This document shows positions 35,272-43,930 of a stretch of 64,000 nt of DNA, in pieces (within the stretch, counting starts at the first letter, position 1; each line of letters opens with the position of its first letter). The stretch spans positions 310,001 through 374,000 of the forward strand of contig OW818667.1 in NCBI GenBank assembly GCA_942493125.1, written 5' to 3'. This stretch comes from Fusibacter_C sp942493125. GTDB lineage: Bacteria > Bacillota > Clostridia > Peptostreptococcales > Acidaminobacteraceae. The position numbers and the translations under genes were made by a program. The notes under the pieces are model-generated. The model searched no databases. It saw only the letters and a list, made by a program, of their open reading frames with translations, and was not told where the DNA came from.

Positions 35272-37524
35272 TTACCATAAAAACCGTTTTATTTTAATGG
35301 TCTCGCGCGACAAAATCATATCGATTTCACCACTTTCATACGTCGTATAGTGCTCGATACCTTGTTCTTCCAAAATGCCTTCCAATTTCATCGTCGGCAT
35401 TTTATATTTCGTACCACATGAAGTTATGACATAGTCGATGCCATAGTTTGTATATAGGTTGAGATTGATTGCCGTTTTTGAACCATGATGCGCTGATTTA
35501 ATGAAATCAATTGCCCCATATTCAGCAATTTGTTCGCTTTGCGTTGCTAATAATACGTCAATCAAAGGTGTGCTGATGTCGCCAAGAAAATAGCCTAGAG
35601 ACCCTTCATATTCTAGAGCGACTGCTAATGCATCATCGTTGGGATCTTCTTCCCCGCTCTTGCTTTTAATCGGTAGGATCGACAATGTCATCGTCTGACC
35701 AACACTTGTATCATAGATTTGTTCAATGGGCTTTTCAATTATTGTGATTGATTGACTATTCAAGAAGCCTTCGTCGGATTTATATGAGCCGTCATTTGAT
35801 GCGTAGGCCTCGTCATTTGATGCATAAGCGTCGGCGATTGGTGACTTTGAATCTTCTTCATTCTCAAGTAATTTGTCATAGGTTGCTTGATTCATGTAGA
35901 TATGCCCAATAGTCATATTTTGCATCAATTCAACAGCATCGCCTATATGATCCGCATGAGCATGTGATAAGATCAAAGCATCCAAAGCATGCACACCTCT
36001 ACTTCTCAAAAGTTGGTGGCTACTGAGCCGCCCATCCCCTGTGTCTATCAGAATTGTGGTTTGACCTTGCTGTATCAGTGACATATCACCATGACCAACG
36101 TCAAAAAACGAAACGTTGACGGTGCCATTGTCCGCAAAATTCAAAGTGACAAAGAAAGCCAGCATGATCACAAACAGCCATTTGAATGCCCATTTCCGCT
36201 TTATAAAAAGCTTCCAAAAAACGAGGGCTGATGTCAAGCAAAAGACATATAACAATAGCGCATAAAAATCCGTTTTTTTGAAATGCACAAAATAATTCAA
36301 ATCTAATGGTAAATACTTTCCGACAAAATAAAACAAATCGATTGTAAGTTTCAAAATTTCGGACAAAGGCCAAACCAATATGCCCAAATTCAACGAGGCA
36401 GCTATTAGAAACAGCATTGAGATCGGTAATATGATATTGGACATGGGTACGATTAAGGCATTGGATATAAAGCCATATACATTGGCCGATTGGAAGTAAT
36501 ATAAGGTTGCTGGCAGAAGGAGAATCTGAATGCCTATTGAGAATCTCACTGCTTCAAGTACTTTTGATTTCAATGCTTTTCCAAATAGCTTTCTGTAGAT
36601 GACGGCTACGCAGATATAGGCGAAATATGAAAGGTGAAGACCAGTCGATAGAATTGCCACGGGTTGCAGAATCAAGATGATGAGCAATGATGTGGCTATG
36701 TTTGTGTACACATCAATTTTTCGGTGAAGCAGATGACAAACTTCAGCATATAAAATCATAAAAAAAGCGCGCTGTGCAGAATATGCGCCACCAACGAGCA
36801 ACAACATAAACGCCATAAATGATAAGATGATCACTGACCGCAAGATTGCGGATTTGAAGGCAAGTATTTTTCTGAAATACTGATAAATGACGCCGAAATG
36901 TAGTCCGGAAATGGCGAATACATGGGCTAATCCTAGATTTTTATAGTGTTCATATTGCTCAAATTGGCCCTTTTCACCCAACAAAAGCGCATGAAGAAAC
37001 CCGCCTTGTGCATCATCAAAATATACGGCGAGCTGATTTTGAATCCAAGTACGGATATCAAGCCGAAAACAATCAAGGCAAGGCGTTTTACATGCTTTTG
37101 CATCAGCTATAGACACTAAAAAATACTGACCTTTAATGTTATTGGCGAATAAGTACGCATCATAATCAAATGCATATCTGTTTTTAAACGCTGTAAATTG
37201 ATGTTGATTGAGATCCACTTCTATTTTAAGGTGATACGTTTCATTTTCAACAAGTTCTTCTATGATGGAAGCGTCTTTTAATTTTATTTGCCATTTAATT
37301 TGAACATCTTGATTATCGATTTGTGAAAGTTTTATGACAAACGTCTTGTTTTCGAGATTATAATCGACGAGATTTCCTTGGGCAACGCATAATTTCTGCG
37401 CGTAATCACCATTGGATTTAAGCGTCTGCTTAGCTTGATGAACGGTGTCTTTATACTGATGATTCATAATGACGAAAAGAACGACTGCCGCTACGAGCGT
37501 TAAAAACAATAAAGTTCGGCGCAT
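35272..37524 (-). CDS. comEC: ComEC/Rec2 DNA internalisation channel
   Basis: Membrane channel that brings single-stranded DNA into the cell during transformation. Start is chosen at ATG 37524 (MRRTLLFLTL) behind GGAGGT, 750 residues; an ATG seven codons up has no site. In order: two N-terminal membrane helices, an extracellular OB-type DUF4131 region, the competence membrane domain (GFLHALLLGEKGQF, AFAISGLHFGVIY-like VFAISGLHFGV), about ten helices, then a cytosolic metallo-beta-lactamase domain with DVGHGDMSLIQ and SHAHADHIGD. The beta-lactamase domain carries a short insertion with two copies of AYASND. A ComEA-like gene lies 16 kb away. Confidence 0.93.
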   Translation of the reverse strand: MRRTLLFLTLVAAVVLFVIMNHQYKDTVHQAKQTLKSNGDYAQKLCVAQGNLVDYNLENKTFVIKLSQIDNQDVQIKWQIKLKDASIIEELVENETYHLKIEVDLNQHQFTAFKNRYAFDYDAYLFANNIKGQYFLVSIADAKACKTPCLDCFRLDIRTWIQNQLAVYFDDAQGGFLHALLLGEKGQFEQYEHYKNLGLAHVFAISGLHFGVIYQYFRKILAFKSAILRSVIILSFMAFMLLLVGGAYSAQRAFFMILYAEVCHLLHRKIDVYTNIATSLLIILILQPVAILSTGLHLSYFAYICVAVIYRKLFGKALKSKVLEAVRFSIGIQILLLPATLYYFQSANVYGFISNALIVPMSNIILPISMLFLIAASLNLGILVWPLSEILKLTIDLFYFVGKYLPLDLNYFVHFKKTDFYALLLYVFCLTSALVFWKLFIKRKWAFKWLFVIMLAFFVTLNFADNGTVNVSFFDVGHGDMSLIQQGQTTILIDTGDGRLSSHQLLRSRGVHALDALILSHAHADHIGDAVELMQNMTIGHIYMNQATYDKLLENEEDSKSPIADAYASNDEAYASNDGSYKSDEGFLNSQSITIIEKPIEQIYDTSVGQTMTLSILPIKSKSGEEDPNDDALAVALEYEGSLGYFLGDISTPLIDVLLATQSEQIAEYGAIDFIKSAHHGSKTAINLNLYTNYGIDYVITSCGTKYKMPTMKLEGILEEQGIEHYTTYESGEIDMILSRETIKIKRFLW
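35791..35832 (-). repeat. 21-bp tandem duplication inside comEC
   Basis: Two adjacent 21-base copies, each beginning GTCATTTGATGC on the plus strand, differ at a few positions. They encode two seven-residue repeats ending ASND in the lactamase-like domain. Confidence 0.8.
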
Positions 37525-37579
37525 AATACCTCCATATATTTCCATTGTATCAGAATGGAAATATATGGTAAATATTAAT

Positions 37580-39328
37580 TTATTCGCTTTGACGCATCAA
37601 ATCGTTCAAAATCACATCAACAGCTCTTTTTATCGCTTCAATGCGGTCTGCATCTAGTCTATTACTTCCTGAATAAAGTTCGTCGCTATATAAAGTGAGG
37701 TGCTTTAATGACTCAGTGCTTAGCATGGGAATTGGTATACTTTTCAGCGGTGTCGCATAGAGTTCGAGCAAGGTCCCCTTTTTTTTTCCCATATTGTTGA
37801 GCCATTGAAACGTCAATGTCGAATTGAGAATCATCGTCAAAACTGGTAGCGTATATGGCGAATTATCTTTTTCAGTGATGTAGTAAACGTCAGCTGAGGC
37901 GTGAAAATCACTCGATACATAAGCGAAGCGATTTGACTTTGCACGTTGAGGTGCGACGATCTTTTCACCTTTAAATAGATTTCTCGTGCGTGGCCAAGTC
38001 AACATGTACCAGGCACGGATATTTTTTATAACTTCTCTACGCTGCATCAATTTATCTTTATAGGGTTTCAACCAGCCGAGCACATCTTCGTGGACATCCT
38101 CCTGATCTATATAGAGCAGATAAAGTGGTGTTTCCAGTGTCGTGTAATAATGGTGCACATCGCTATTTTTAAAAAAAGGTACGAGATAGGGTTTCAATGT
38201 CTGGGGCAGTGTATGGATGACGTCTTCATGGTAGACGAATTGCTTATCTGAACCACTGACGATGCCTTGGTGGATGTCGTAGCAGTCTCCAAGTGTCGCC
38301 ACTTTATGTCGAGACATCTTCGTCAATATCGCTTGCATTTCATCCGATAAAATGAACTGAATGGTATCATCCTCTTGAAAAATGCGTTCCATTGGGAGTC
38401 TTTTTTTAAGTGTCAAGGTTTCGTCAAATATTTCGACGGTTGAAGATTTTTTCTTCTGAACGACATAGACACAGGCGTGCAGCTTCCTTTCAGGAAATAC
38501 CACCACGTCCCCATAATCGATATAAGTGGCTAAATTTAACGTTTCCTTGATAAACCGTCTCAATTTTTTAGCGCCATCTGCAGTCAAAAAGTAGTTGCTG
38601 GATAAATAGCACATGCTCCCAGAGTCCTTTAAATAAGCGCTTCCCTTGTAAATAAAAAAATAGAAATAATCCATCTTTCCTTCATAAAACTGAGCCCCGA
38701 GTTTTGTTTGTTTGATGGGTGCAAACCATTCAAGGTTGTTTTTTTCGCCGATATAAGGCGGGTTGCCGATGACTAAATCAAAGCGTTCCGACGTGTCGAT
38801 CAAGTCTTCTATCAAGCTGTTGCCACAATATACTCTAAATGTCAAAGGCGCAATGCCTCGCGACTCGGAGAATTCATTCAGAAGGTGTTTAAAGACCCTG
38901 ACTGCTTCTGGATCTATATCAAGGCCAACGATTTGGTGTCCAATGAGATTGCGGAGGTTTTCATTTGAATAATGACTTGAGTGTTTGATCAAGAATTCAA
39001 TGAATTCTAAATAGGCGATCAATAAGACACCGCTGCCACATGACAAATCCAAAATGGAAAGTGGCAATAAGCGCTTGAGCCATTTATCAACGTCAAGTGG
39101 TACGGCTGAATCGACCTTTATGTAAGCGCCTAAGTAAAGCGCATCAAAATTAACGCCTTCGATATCGAAAGCGTTATGGTTTAGCTGCATATGATTTTTT
39201 AAAAGTACATAGACCATCTGTTTTGCGACCCAATCAGGTGTGTAAACAGTACCCGTCGTCACCGAATCATGTTGAACTGAACGTTCATGGCCGTATAAGG
39301 ACTTCAATGACTCATATGATTGTTTCAA
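37580..39328 (-). CDS. Adenine-N6 DNA methyltransferase, Eco57I/TaqI class, CamA-like orphan
   Basis: A 582-residue putative DNA adenine methyltransferase. Residues about 25-45 (VYTPDWVAKQMVY) and motif I LDLSCGSGVLLIAYLEF bind SAM; the catalytic motif IV is NPPYIGEKN near residue 190. A TaqI-like target-recognition domain follows with IHQGIVSGSDKQFV, PYKDKLMQRREV and ADVYYIT. From memory, the same order and similar words occur in C. difficile CamA, an orphan enzyme needed for normal sporulation. No endonuclease domain or restriction gene is visible nearby. Start is TTG 39328 behind AGGAGG, which overlaps the stop region of the upstream unknown gene, so the two are likely cotranscribed. Target sequence unknown. 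Confidence 0.85.
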   Translation of the reverse strand: MKQSYESLKSLYGHERSVQHDSVTTGTVYTPDWVAKQMVYVLLKNHMQLNHNAFDIEGVNFDALYLGAYIKVDSAVPLDVDKWLKRLLPLSILDLSCGSGVLLIAYLEFIEFLIKHSSHYSNENLRNLIGHQIVGLDIDPEAVRVFKHLLNEFSESRGIAPLTFRVYCGNSLIEDLIDTSERFDLVIGNPPYIGEKNNLEWFAPIKQTKLGAQFYEGKMDYFYFFIYKGSAYLKDSGSMCYLSSNYFLTADGAKKLRRFIKETLNLATYIDYGDVVVFPERKLHACVYVVQKKKSSTVEIFDETLTLKKRLPMERIFQEDDTIQFILSDEMQAILTKMSRHKVATLGDCYDIHQGIVSGSDKQFVYHEDVIHTLPQTLKPYLVPFFKNSDVHHYYTTLETPLYLLYIDQEDVHEDVLGWLKPYKDKLMQRREVIKNIRAWYMLTWPRTRNLFKGEKIVAPQRAKSNRFAYVSSDFHASADVYYITEKDNSPYTLPVLTMILNSTLTFQWLNNMGKKKGTLLELYATPLKSIPIPMLSTESLKHLTLYSDELYSGSNRLDADRIEAIKRAVDVILNDLMRQSE

Positions 39329-39336
39329 GTTGCCTC

Positions 39337-40239
39337 CTAGAGCAAATCTTCAAGCGTATAAGTTTCCGTTTTCAAGAATACGATATCTTCGTTGATAACG
39401 GTGTTCATCAAATCGATCATCTGATGTAGATGGGCTTCGTTGTTACAAAGGACATAAAATTGACCGTTTGTAATTTCGATCTCGGCAATAATCACATCTT
39501 CCAACATGACGCGTAAAATTGGCTCGTCATCTTCGTCTGGATAAACTGGCAAATTGATGTCAAGAATGCGATCATAGAGCGCCTCCTGAGTACATCTAAA
39601 GCCATAAGTCGCTTGATAGAGCATGAGTTCTTCTTCAAATGAATTCTCTTCATCGATTGAGTTCACGATATCCTTGACTTTGTAAATTAAATGGCCTTGG
39701 ATATCCATAAACGCATCAAGCGTCATACGGCCCATGCTGTTCGTATATTGATTGTATTGATCGAGAATGAACTTGACGATACTCTCTTTATAATGGGTTT
39801 CTATTTCATAAATATCACCGATGAGATAATGTTTATGTCCGAGCGTCACAATGCGGCCACTTATTAGTTGATCGAGTTCGACGATGGTATTTTCAATAAT
39901 GAAGTCGTCGCTGTTGAAGATGTCCTTAAGAACGGCTTGGTCACGGTCACTTCTGACTTCGTACAAGCTCCGTTTGGAAGCTTTGATGGCATCTAATGCT
40001 TCAACAATTTCAGGAATATCCGCACTTTGATCGGATAATTTGTAATGATCGATCAATCTTTCGTTGTTTGCATCATCTCTATAATTGAAAATAAACCATT
40101 CAGCAAAGCCAACAGTATCTGATTTATCTTCGGTTATTAAAAATCTATTTTCAGCTTTTTTGATCAAGCTGCTAAATTTTGGCAAGACTGCGTATTCATA
40201 TAAGTCGTTTACGATTGATTCCAGTAGTTCAATACTCAT
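39337..40239 (-). CDS. Conserved-looking protein of unknown function, upstream of the methyltransferase
   Basis: I do not recognise this 300-residue protein with confidence. It is soluble and acidic, with no signal peptide or membrane segment. The N-terminal segment FAEWFIFNYRDD resembles a pattern I associate with some SEC-C-type proteins, but the C-terminus ends without the expected zinc cysteines. The region around residues 125-145 (GRIVTLGHKHYLIGDIYEIE) looks like a small beta barrel. Start ATG at 40239 follows GAGGAG. Its stop lies 8 bases before the methyltransferase start and overlaps that gene's binding site, so translation is probably coupled. It could be a partner of the methyltransferase or simply an operon neighbour. 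Confidence 0.7.
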   Translation of the reverse strand: MSIELLESIVNDLYEYAVLPKFSSLIKKAENRFLITEDKSDTVGFAEWFIFNYRDDANNERLIDHYKLSDQSADIPEIVEALDAIKASKRSLYEVRSDRDQAVLKDIFNSDDFIIENTIVELDQLISGRIVTLGHKHYLIGDIYEIETHYKESIVKFILDQYNQYTNSMGRMTLDAFMDIQGHLIYKVKDIVNSIDEENSFEEELMLYQATYGFRCTQEALYDRILDINLPVYPDEDDEPILRVMLEDVIIAEIEITNGQFYVLCNNEAHLHQMIDLMNTVINEDIVFLKTETYTLEDLL

Positions 40240-40341
40240 GTGCTTCTCCTCTATTAATGATTCTTTACTTTAATTGATACCGAATCTATTATATACTATT
40301 TAGGTGAAGATTTCAGTATGTTTATCATTTGGAGGCTAATA

Positions 40342-41565
40342 ATGACAGTTAAACACTATAATACCAATGCATATATAAAAGAATTTCAAGCCAAAGTGGT
40401 GGCACTTGTCGATAGAACTGAGGGGAATGCCATTGTACTCGACGCGACGTATTTTTATCCTGAAGGCGGCGGACAACCATGTGACCTTGGAATGATTGAT
40501 GGCGTGAAAATCAAAGACGTCATCATCGAAGACGATATCATCTATCACATCACCGATGCGTCCATCCATCATTTGACGGTTGATCAATCGATTGACTGTA
40601 CCATTGATTTCGACCGTCGCTTTGCTTTTATGCAACAGCATACAGGGCAACACATTCTTTCATCTTGTGCCGAAAAGCTATTTGACGCAAACACCATCGG
40701 ATTTCATATGGGCGAAGATTACGTGACGGTGGACCTCGATAAGAAGTTGTCTAATGAAGACGTGGATGCCATTGAAAATATGGCGAATGCCATCATCTTT
40801 GCCAACAAGGCAGTTATGGCCCACTACCCGACTTCTGAGGAACTTTCAAAAATGCCACTCAGAAAGCAACCAAAAGTGACGGAAAATATCAGGGTCATTG
40901 AAGTGGATGGCATCGATTTTTCACCTTGTGGTGGCACACATACAAAAACCACTGCTGAGGTTGGCTTACTCAAAGTCAAACGCATCGAGACGTATAAAGC
41001 AGGCATACGCATAGAATTCGGATGTGGCATATACGCACTAAACAGTTTCAAGAAACGCAATGAATCGATCAATAGCCTCATGAGACTATTCTCAATACAA
41101 GATAGTGACGTTGTCAGCTTTTGTGAGCAATTGTTAGAAAATCAAAAATCAGATCGACTAATGATCTCAAATTTAAAAGAGCAACTCTACAGATTGCAAG
41201 TTGCCCATTTATTAGCGAATTATGAAGAGGATCTTGAAGCGGATATAAAAGTGATCAGTCTTTTGGAAGAAGACATGTCCATGAACGATTTGAGGTTTAA
41301 AACATCACTCATCTGTGAGCAAGACAACAATATCGTCATCGCAGCGGCATCAGAAAACGATAAAACGCATTTCGTTTTGGCAAAATCCAAAAATCTAGAA
41401 AACACCTTCGATATGGGCACCTTATTTAAGGCTCACATCGCCCCTCTTGGCATCAAAGGTGGCGGTAACCCATTTGTCGCACAAGGTGGTGCAAATCAAT
41501 CCTTGGATGCACAGGCCATCATAGAATCCATTGAGACGGCACTTCAAGGTATCATTGAAGCATAA
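40342..41565 (+). CDS. AlaX-type alanyl-tRNA editing protein with DHHA1 domain
   Basis: Free-standing trans-editing factor that hydrolyses mischarged Ser-tRNA(Ala) or Gly-tRNA(Ala). Start at ATG 40342 (MTVKHYNTNAY), 6 bases after GGAGG; the frame extends 8 codons upstream. The 407 residues correspond to the N-terminal beta barrel (FYPEGGGQPCDLG), the zinc site HTGQHIL plus CGGTHTKTTAEV, and a C-terminal DHHA1 domain ending GIKGGGNPFVAQGG. It resembles the long AlaX form found widely in Clostridia. It is convergent with the hydrolase gene, and the 34-base gap has no clear terminator. Confidence 0.92.
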   Translation: MTVKHYNTNAYIKEFQAKVVALVDRTEGNAIVLDATYFYPEGGGQPCDLGMIDGVKIKDVIIEDDIIYHITDASIHHLTVDQSIDCTIDFDRRFAFMQQHTGQHILSSCAEKLFDANTIGFHMGEDYVTVDLDKKLSNEDVDAIENMANAIIFANKAVMAHYPTSEELSKMPLRKQPKVTENIRVIEVDGIDFSPCGGTHTKTTAEVGLLKVKRIETYKAGIRIEFGCGIYALNSFKKRNESINSLMRLFSIQDSDVVSFCEQLLENQKSDRLMISNLKEQLYRLQVAHLLANYEEDLEADIKVISLLEEDMSMNDLRFKTSLICEQDNNIVIAAASENDKTHFVLAKSKNLENTFDMGTLFKAHIAPLGIKGGGNPFVAQGGANQSLDAQAIIESIETALQGIIEA

Positions 41566-41599
41566 TTGAACATAATTGAAGCATTATTTATAAATCGTT

Positions 41600-42511
41600 T
41601 TATATATGGGCGTCGAGCCATGCGACGATATCACCGAATACGGTACTTCGGTTGGTTTCGTTCAGCATCTCATGACGCCCTTCTTTATAGAGTTTTACTT
41701 GCGTATCAAAACCGATGGTTCTATAGATATCCGCGGACTTTTCTACACCTTTGCCGTACGAGCCTACTGGATCCATATCACCAGATAACATCAACAAAGG
41801 CAGCTGTTCTTTGAAATTACTGAATTCACCATTATAGAGGATGCGTTCAAGTGCTGTAAAAAAATGATAAAAGAACGAACTTGGATGAACTTTGCCACAG
41901 AAAGAATCTGCCAAATAGGCATCGACGATGTCGCGATCACGACTTAACCAATCAAAAGGTGTTCTGGCACCTTTTATTTTTTTGTTGTTTTTACCGAATG
42001 CCATTTTATCTATGAAATTGGATATATGTCTATCGCCATGCTTGTCCATATCACGCTTTGATAGCCATTGACCCAACTGAAGCTGCAGTTTTGGATAAAA
42101 GCCAGTGCCCGATAAAATTACACCATCGAGTAAGTAACTATAATCTAGTAAGAAATCACGCGTTAAAAACGACCCCATACTATGCCCTAATACGAATAAA
42201 GGTATGTCAACATGTGCTACTTTAGCCATCTCAACGACGTGTTTTAAGTCCTCTTTCATTTTATACCAACCATCTTCACCCAGATATCCGAGCATTTCTG
42301 CCTTTGGACCGTGTCCACGTTGATTGATGCCGTAGACCAGATAACCATTTTTCGTTAAATGCTCTGCAAAGGTATCATAACGTTCGATCGTCTCAGCCAT
42401 GCCGTGTGCAATGACGACGACACCTTTTATTCGATCGTCGTTCAGAGGCTGCCAAACATAACCATTAAGTTCAAGTTCTTCAAATGATTGCATTGAAAAT
42501 GGATTCTTCAT
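41600..42511 (-). CDS. Alpha/beta hydrolase, monoacylglycerol lipase-like
   Basis: Serine hydrolase of the lysophospholipase/monoacylglycerol lipase type (Hydrolase_4). The 303 residues show the oxyanion region VVVIAHGMAETIERYD, NQRGHGPKAEM, nucleophile elbow GHSMGS (serine near residue 110), acid in LSGDMDPVGSYG and catalytic histidine in EGRHEMLNE. No signal peptide, so cytosolic. Start ATG at 42511 follows AAGGAGCG. It is divergent from plsY, whose product makes lysophosphatidic acid; a shared lipid role is only a guess. Confidence 0.9.
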   Translation of the reverse strand: MKNPFSMQSFEELELNGYVWQPLNDDRIKGVVVIAHGMAETIERYDTFAEHLTKNGYLVYGINQRGHGPKAEMLGYLGEDGWYKMKEDLKHVVEMAKVAHVDIPLFVLGHSMGSFLTRDFLLDYSYLLDGVILSGTGFYPKLQLQLGQWLSKRDMDKHGDRHISNFIDKMAFGKNNKKIKGARTPFDWLSRDRDIVDAYLADSFCGKVHPSSFFYHFFTALERILYNGEFSNFKEQLPLLMLSGDMDPVGSYGKGVEKSADIYRTIGFDTQVKLYKEGRHEMLNETNRSTVFGDIVAWLDAHI

Positions 42512-42625
42512 ACGCGCGCTCCTTATTCATATTTATAATATTATTATAACACTTTCAGTTTCATATTTTAACTAACAGTGAATTATGCTAAAATGAACAT
42601 GCATTATTAAAACATGGAGGCTTAG

Positions 42626-43219
42626 ATGTACTTAATATTAGGAATTTGCAGTTATTTAATCGGGAGTATTCCCTTTTCATATCTCATTCCCAAATGGATT
42701 GGAAAAATTGATATTCGAACGATGGGCAGTGGCAATACTGGAACGACCAATGTCGTAAGAACACTCGGCATGAAGGTTGGCGTTATCGCATTCATAGGCG
42801 ATTTTCTCAAGGGGATCATTCCAGCATTGATTGGCTTATTATGGTTGGGCGAGCTTGGTGGAATCATCGGTGGTTCGATGGCTGTAATTGGGCATTGTTA
42901 TCCAGTGTGGTTGAAATTCAAAGGGGGCAAAGGCGTCGCAACCTCTGCCGGTATTTTGATCGTTTTGATGCCCGATATTTGTATTCTGTTATTGATTGGT
43001 CAGTTCATCATCATCGCGCTTACAAAATACATGTCACTTGCCTCTTTGCTCAGTGCGGTACTGTTGCCAATTCTTGCTTTTATTTTTTCAAAGAGCGACC
43101 AAATGGTACTGTTTTCAATTGGTTTAGCATTGTTTGTCATCTTTAGACACCGGTCTAACCTCTTTAGATTGATTAAAGGTACAGAAACGAAGTTGGTAGT
43201 AAAGAATAAAAACGCTTAA
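42626..43219 (+). CDS. plsY: Acyl-phosphate glycerol-3-phosphate acyltransferase PlsY
   Basis: Integral membrane enzyme that transfers acyl groups from acyl phosphate to glycerol 3-phosphate, the first step of phospholipid synthesis in most Gram-positive bacteria. The 197 residues have five or so helices and three conserved motifs: GSIPFSYLIPK, SGNTGTTNVVRTLG and GHCYPVWLKFKGGKGVAT. Start ATG at 42626 follows TGGAGG. Closed by a strong bidirectional hairpin. Confidence 0.95.
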   Translation: MYLILGICSYLIGSIPFSYLIPKWIGKIDIRTMGSGNTGTTNVVRTLGMKVGVIAFIGDFLKGIIPALIGLLWLGELGGIIGGSMAVIGHCYPVWLKFKGGKGVATSAGILIVLMPDICILLLIGQFIIIALTKYMSLASLLSAVLLPILAFIFSKSDQMVLFSIGLALFVIFRHRSNLFRLIKGTETKLVVKNKNA

Positions 43220-43278
43220 AAGTAAAACCGAAACGAATATCACAAACTAATAACAAAGCTAAAACAAAACTAAAAACT

Positions 43279-43326
43279 AAAGGGGATCACATACTATCAA
43301 ACGATAGAAACGTGTATCCCCTTTTT
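43279..43326. terminator. Bidirectional terminator between plsY and the YbjQ gene
   Basis: Outer stem AAAGGGGAT/ATCCCCTTT (9 bp) with an inner TATC-AAAC-GATA hairpin, T5 on the plus side and a T-rich tail on the minus side. It serves both convergent genes. Confidence 0.88.
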
Positions 43327-43352
43327 AGATTCTGAATTAATTTCTAGAGATT

Positions 43353-43673
43353 TTACTCTACGATAACCGCCGTACCTGAAGCGGTGACCATCAACATGTT
43401 GTTTGTTTGGCCGAGCACTTCATAATCGATGTCAACAGCGACAATGGCGTTTGCCCCCATTGCAACAGCGCGTTGTGTCATCTCTTTGATCGCATACTCT
43501 CTTGCGTCAATGAGTTCGCCTTCATATGAGTTTGAGCGACCACCAAAAAAGTTGGTCAACCCTGCTGCGATATCTTTGATAAAATCAACGCCGTTGATGA
43601 CTTCACCAAATACTAAACCTTTATATTCGACAATTTTATACCCTTCAACTGAGGGTGTCGTAGTTACAATCAT
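43353..43673 (-). CDS. YbjQ family (UPF0145, DUF74) protein
   Basis: A 106-residue protein of a family proposed to bind heavy metals but without a proven function. Start at ATG 43673 (MIVTTTPSVEGYKIV), 5 bases after TTGGAGGT. Family signatures: TTTPSVEGYKI, KGLVFGEVI, the SYEGELIDAREYA segment, GANAIVAVDIDYEV and MLMVTASGTAV. Single-gene unit between plsY and tRNA-Sec. Confidence 0.92.
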   Translation of the reverse strand: MIVTTTPSVEGYKIVEYKGLVFGEVINGVDFIKDIAAGLTNFFGGRSNSYEGELIDAREYAIKEMTQRAVAMGANAIVAVDIDYEVLGQTNNMLMVTASGTAVIVE

Positions 43674-43760
43674 AATTACCTCCAATATTTTAATAATTTC
43701 ATTTTAATATACAATGGTTAAGAATGGATTAAAAATCTATGAAAGTTGCCCTTTTTCTGT

Positions 43761-43766
43761 TACAAT
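43761..43766 (+). promoter_or_regulatory. Probable -10 box of the tRNA-Sec gene
   Basis: TACAAT 15 bases before the mature 5' end. No convincing -35 is seen at the right distance. Confidence 0.4.
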
Positions 43767-43780
43767 AAATGGAGTCCCAT

Positions 43781-43877
43781 GGGGGTAGCGGGGTGCTGGT
43801 GTGCCTTCTGATCTTCAAAATCAGTGCGGGTAATTAAGAGTTGCCTTGGTGGGTTCGATTCCCACATGCCCTCGCCA
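43781..43877 (+). tRNA. selC: tRNA-Sec (UCA)
   Basis: The 97-base gene has a selenocysteine-type cloverleaf: long acceptor stem from GGGGGTAG against ATGCCCTC, anticodon arm CTGAT-CTTCAAA-ATCAG with anticodon TCA, a long variable arm (GGGTAA/TTGCCT), T arm GTGGG-TTCGATT-CCCAC, discriminator G and encoded CCA. The eighth acceptor pair would be G-A, a mismatch. The D stem is rich in G-U pairs. With selA, selB and selD 5 to 10 kb away, identity is secure. Confidence 0.96.
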
Positions 43878-43886
43878 TATAAAAAT

Positions 43887-43930
43887 AACGCATCGTTCTA
43901 TATATAATTATAGACGATGCGTTTTTATTT
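43887..43930 (+). terminator. Terminator of tRNA-Sec
   Basis: Long hairpin AACGCATCGT...ACGATGCGTT, extended inward by TCTATA/TATAGA with one bulged T, then TTTATTTTTATTT. Confidence 0.92.

Noticed and set aside
41552..41590. ATTGAAGCATAATTGAACATAATTGAAGCATT imperfect repeat considered a regulatory site, quoted here only in part as TTGAAGCATAATTGAACA
   Set aside because: It lies at the 3' ends of two convergent genes, includes the AlaX stop codon, and has neither hairpin nor promoter features.
41566..41814. Plus-strand open frame of 82 codons after the AlaX gene
   Set aside because: It lies wholly antisense to the well-supported alpha/beta hydrolase and lacks a ribosome binding site.
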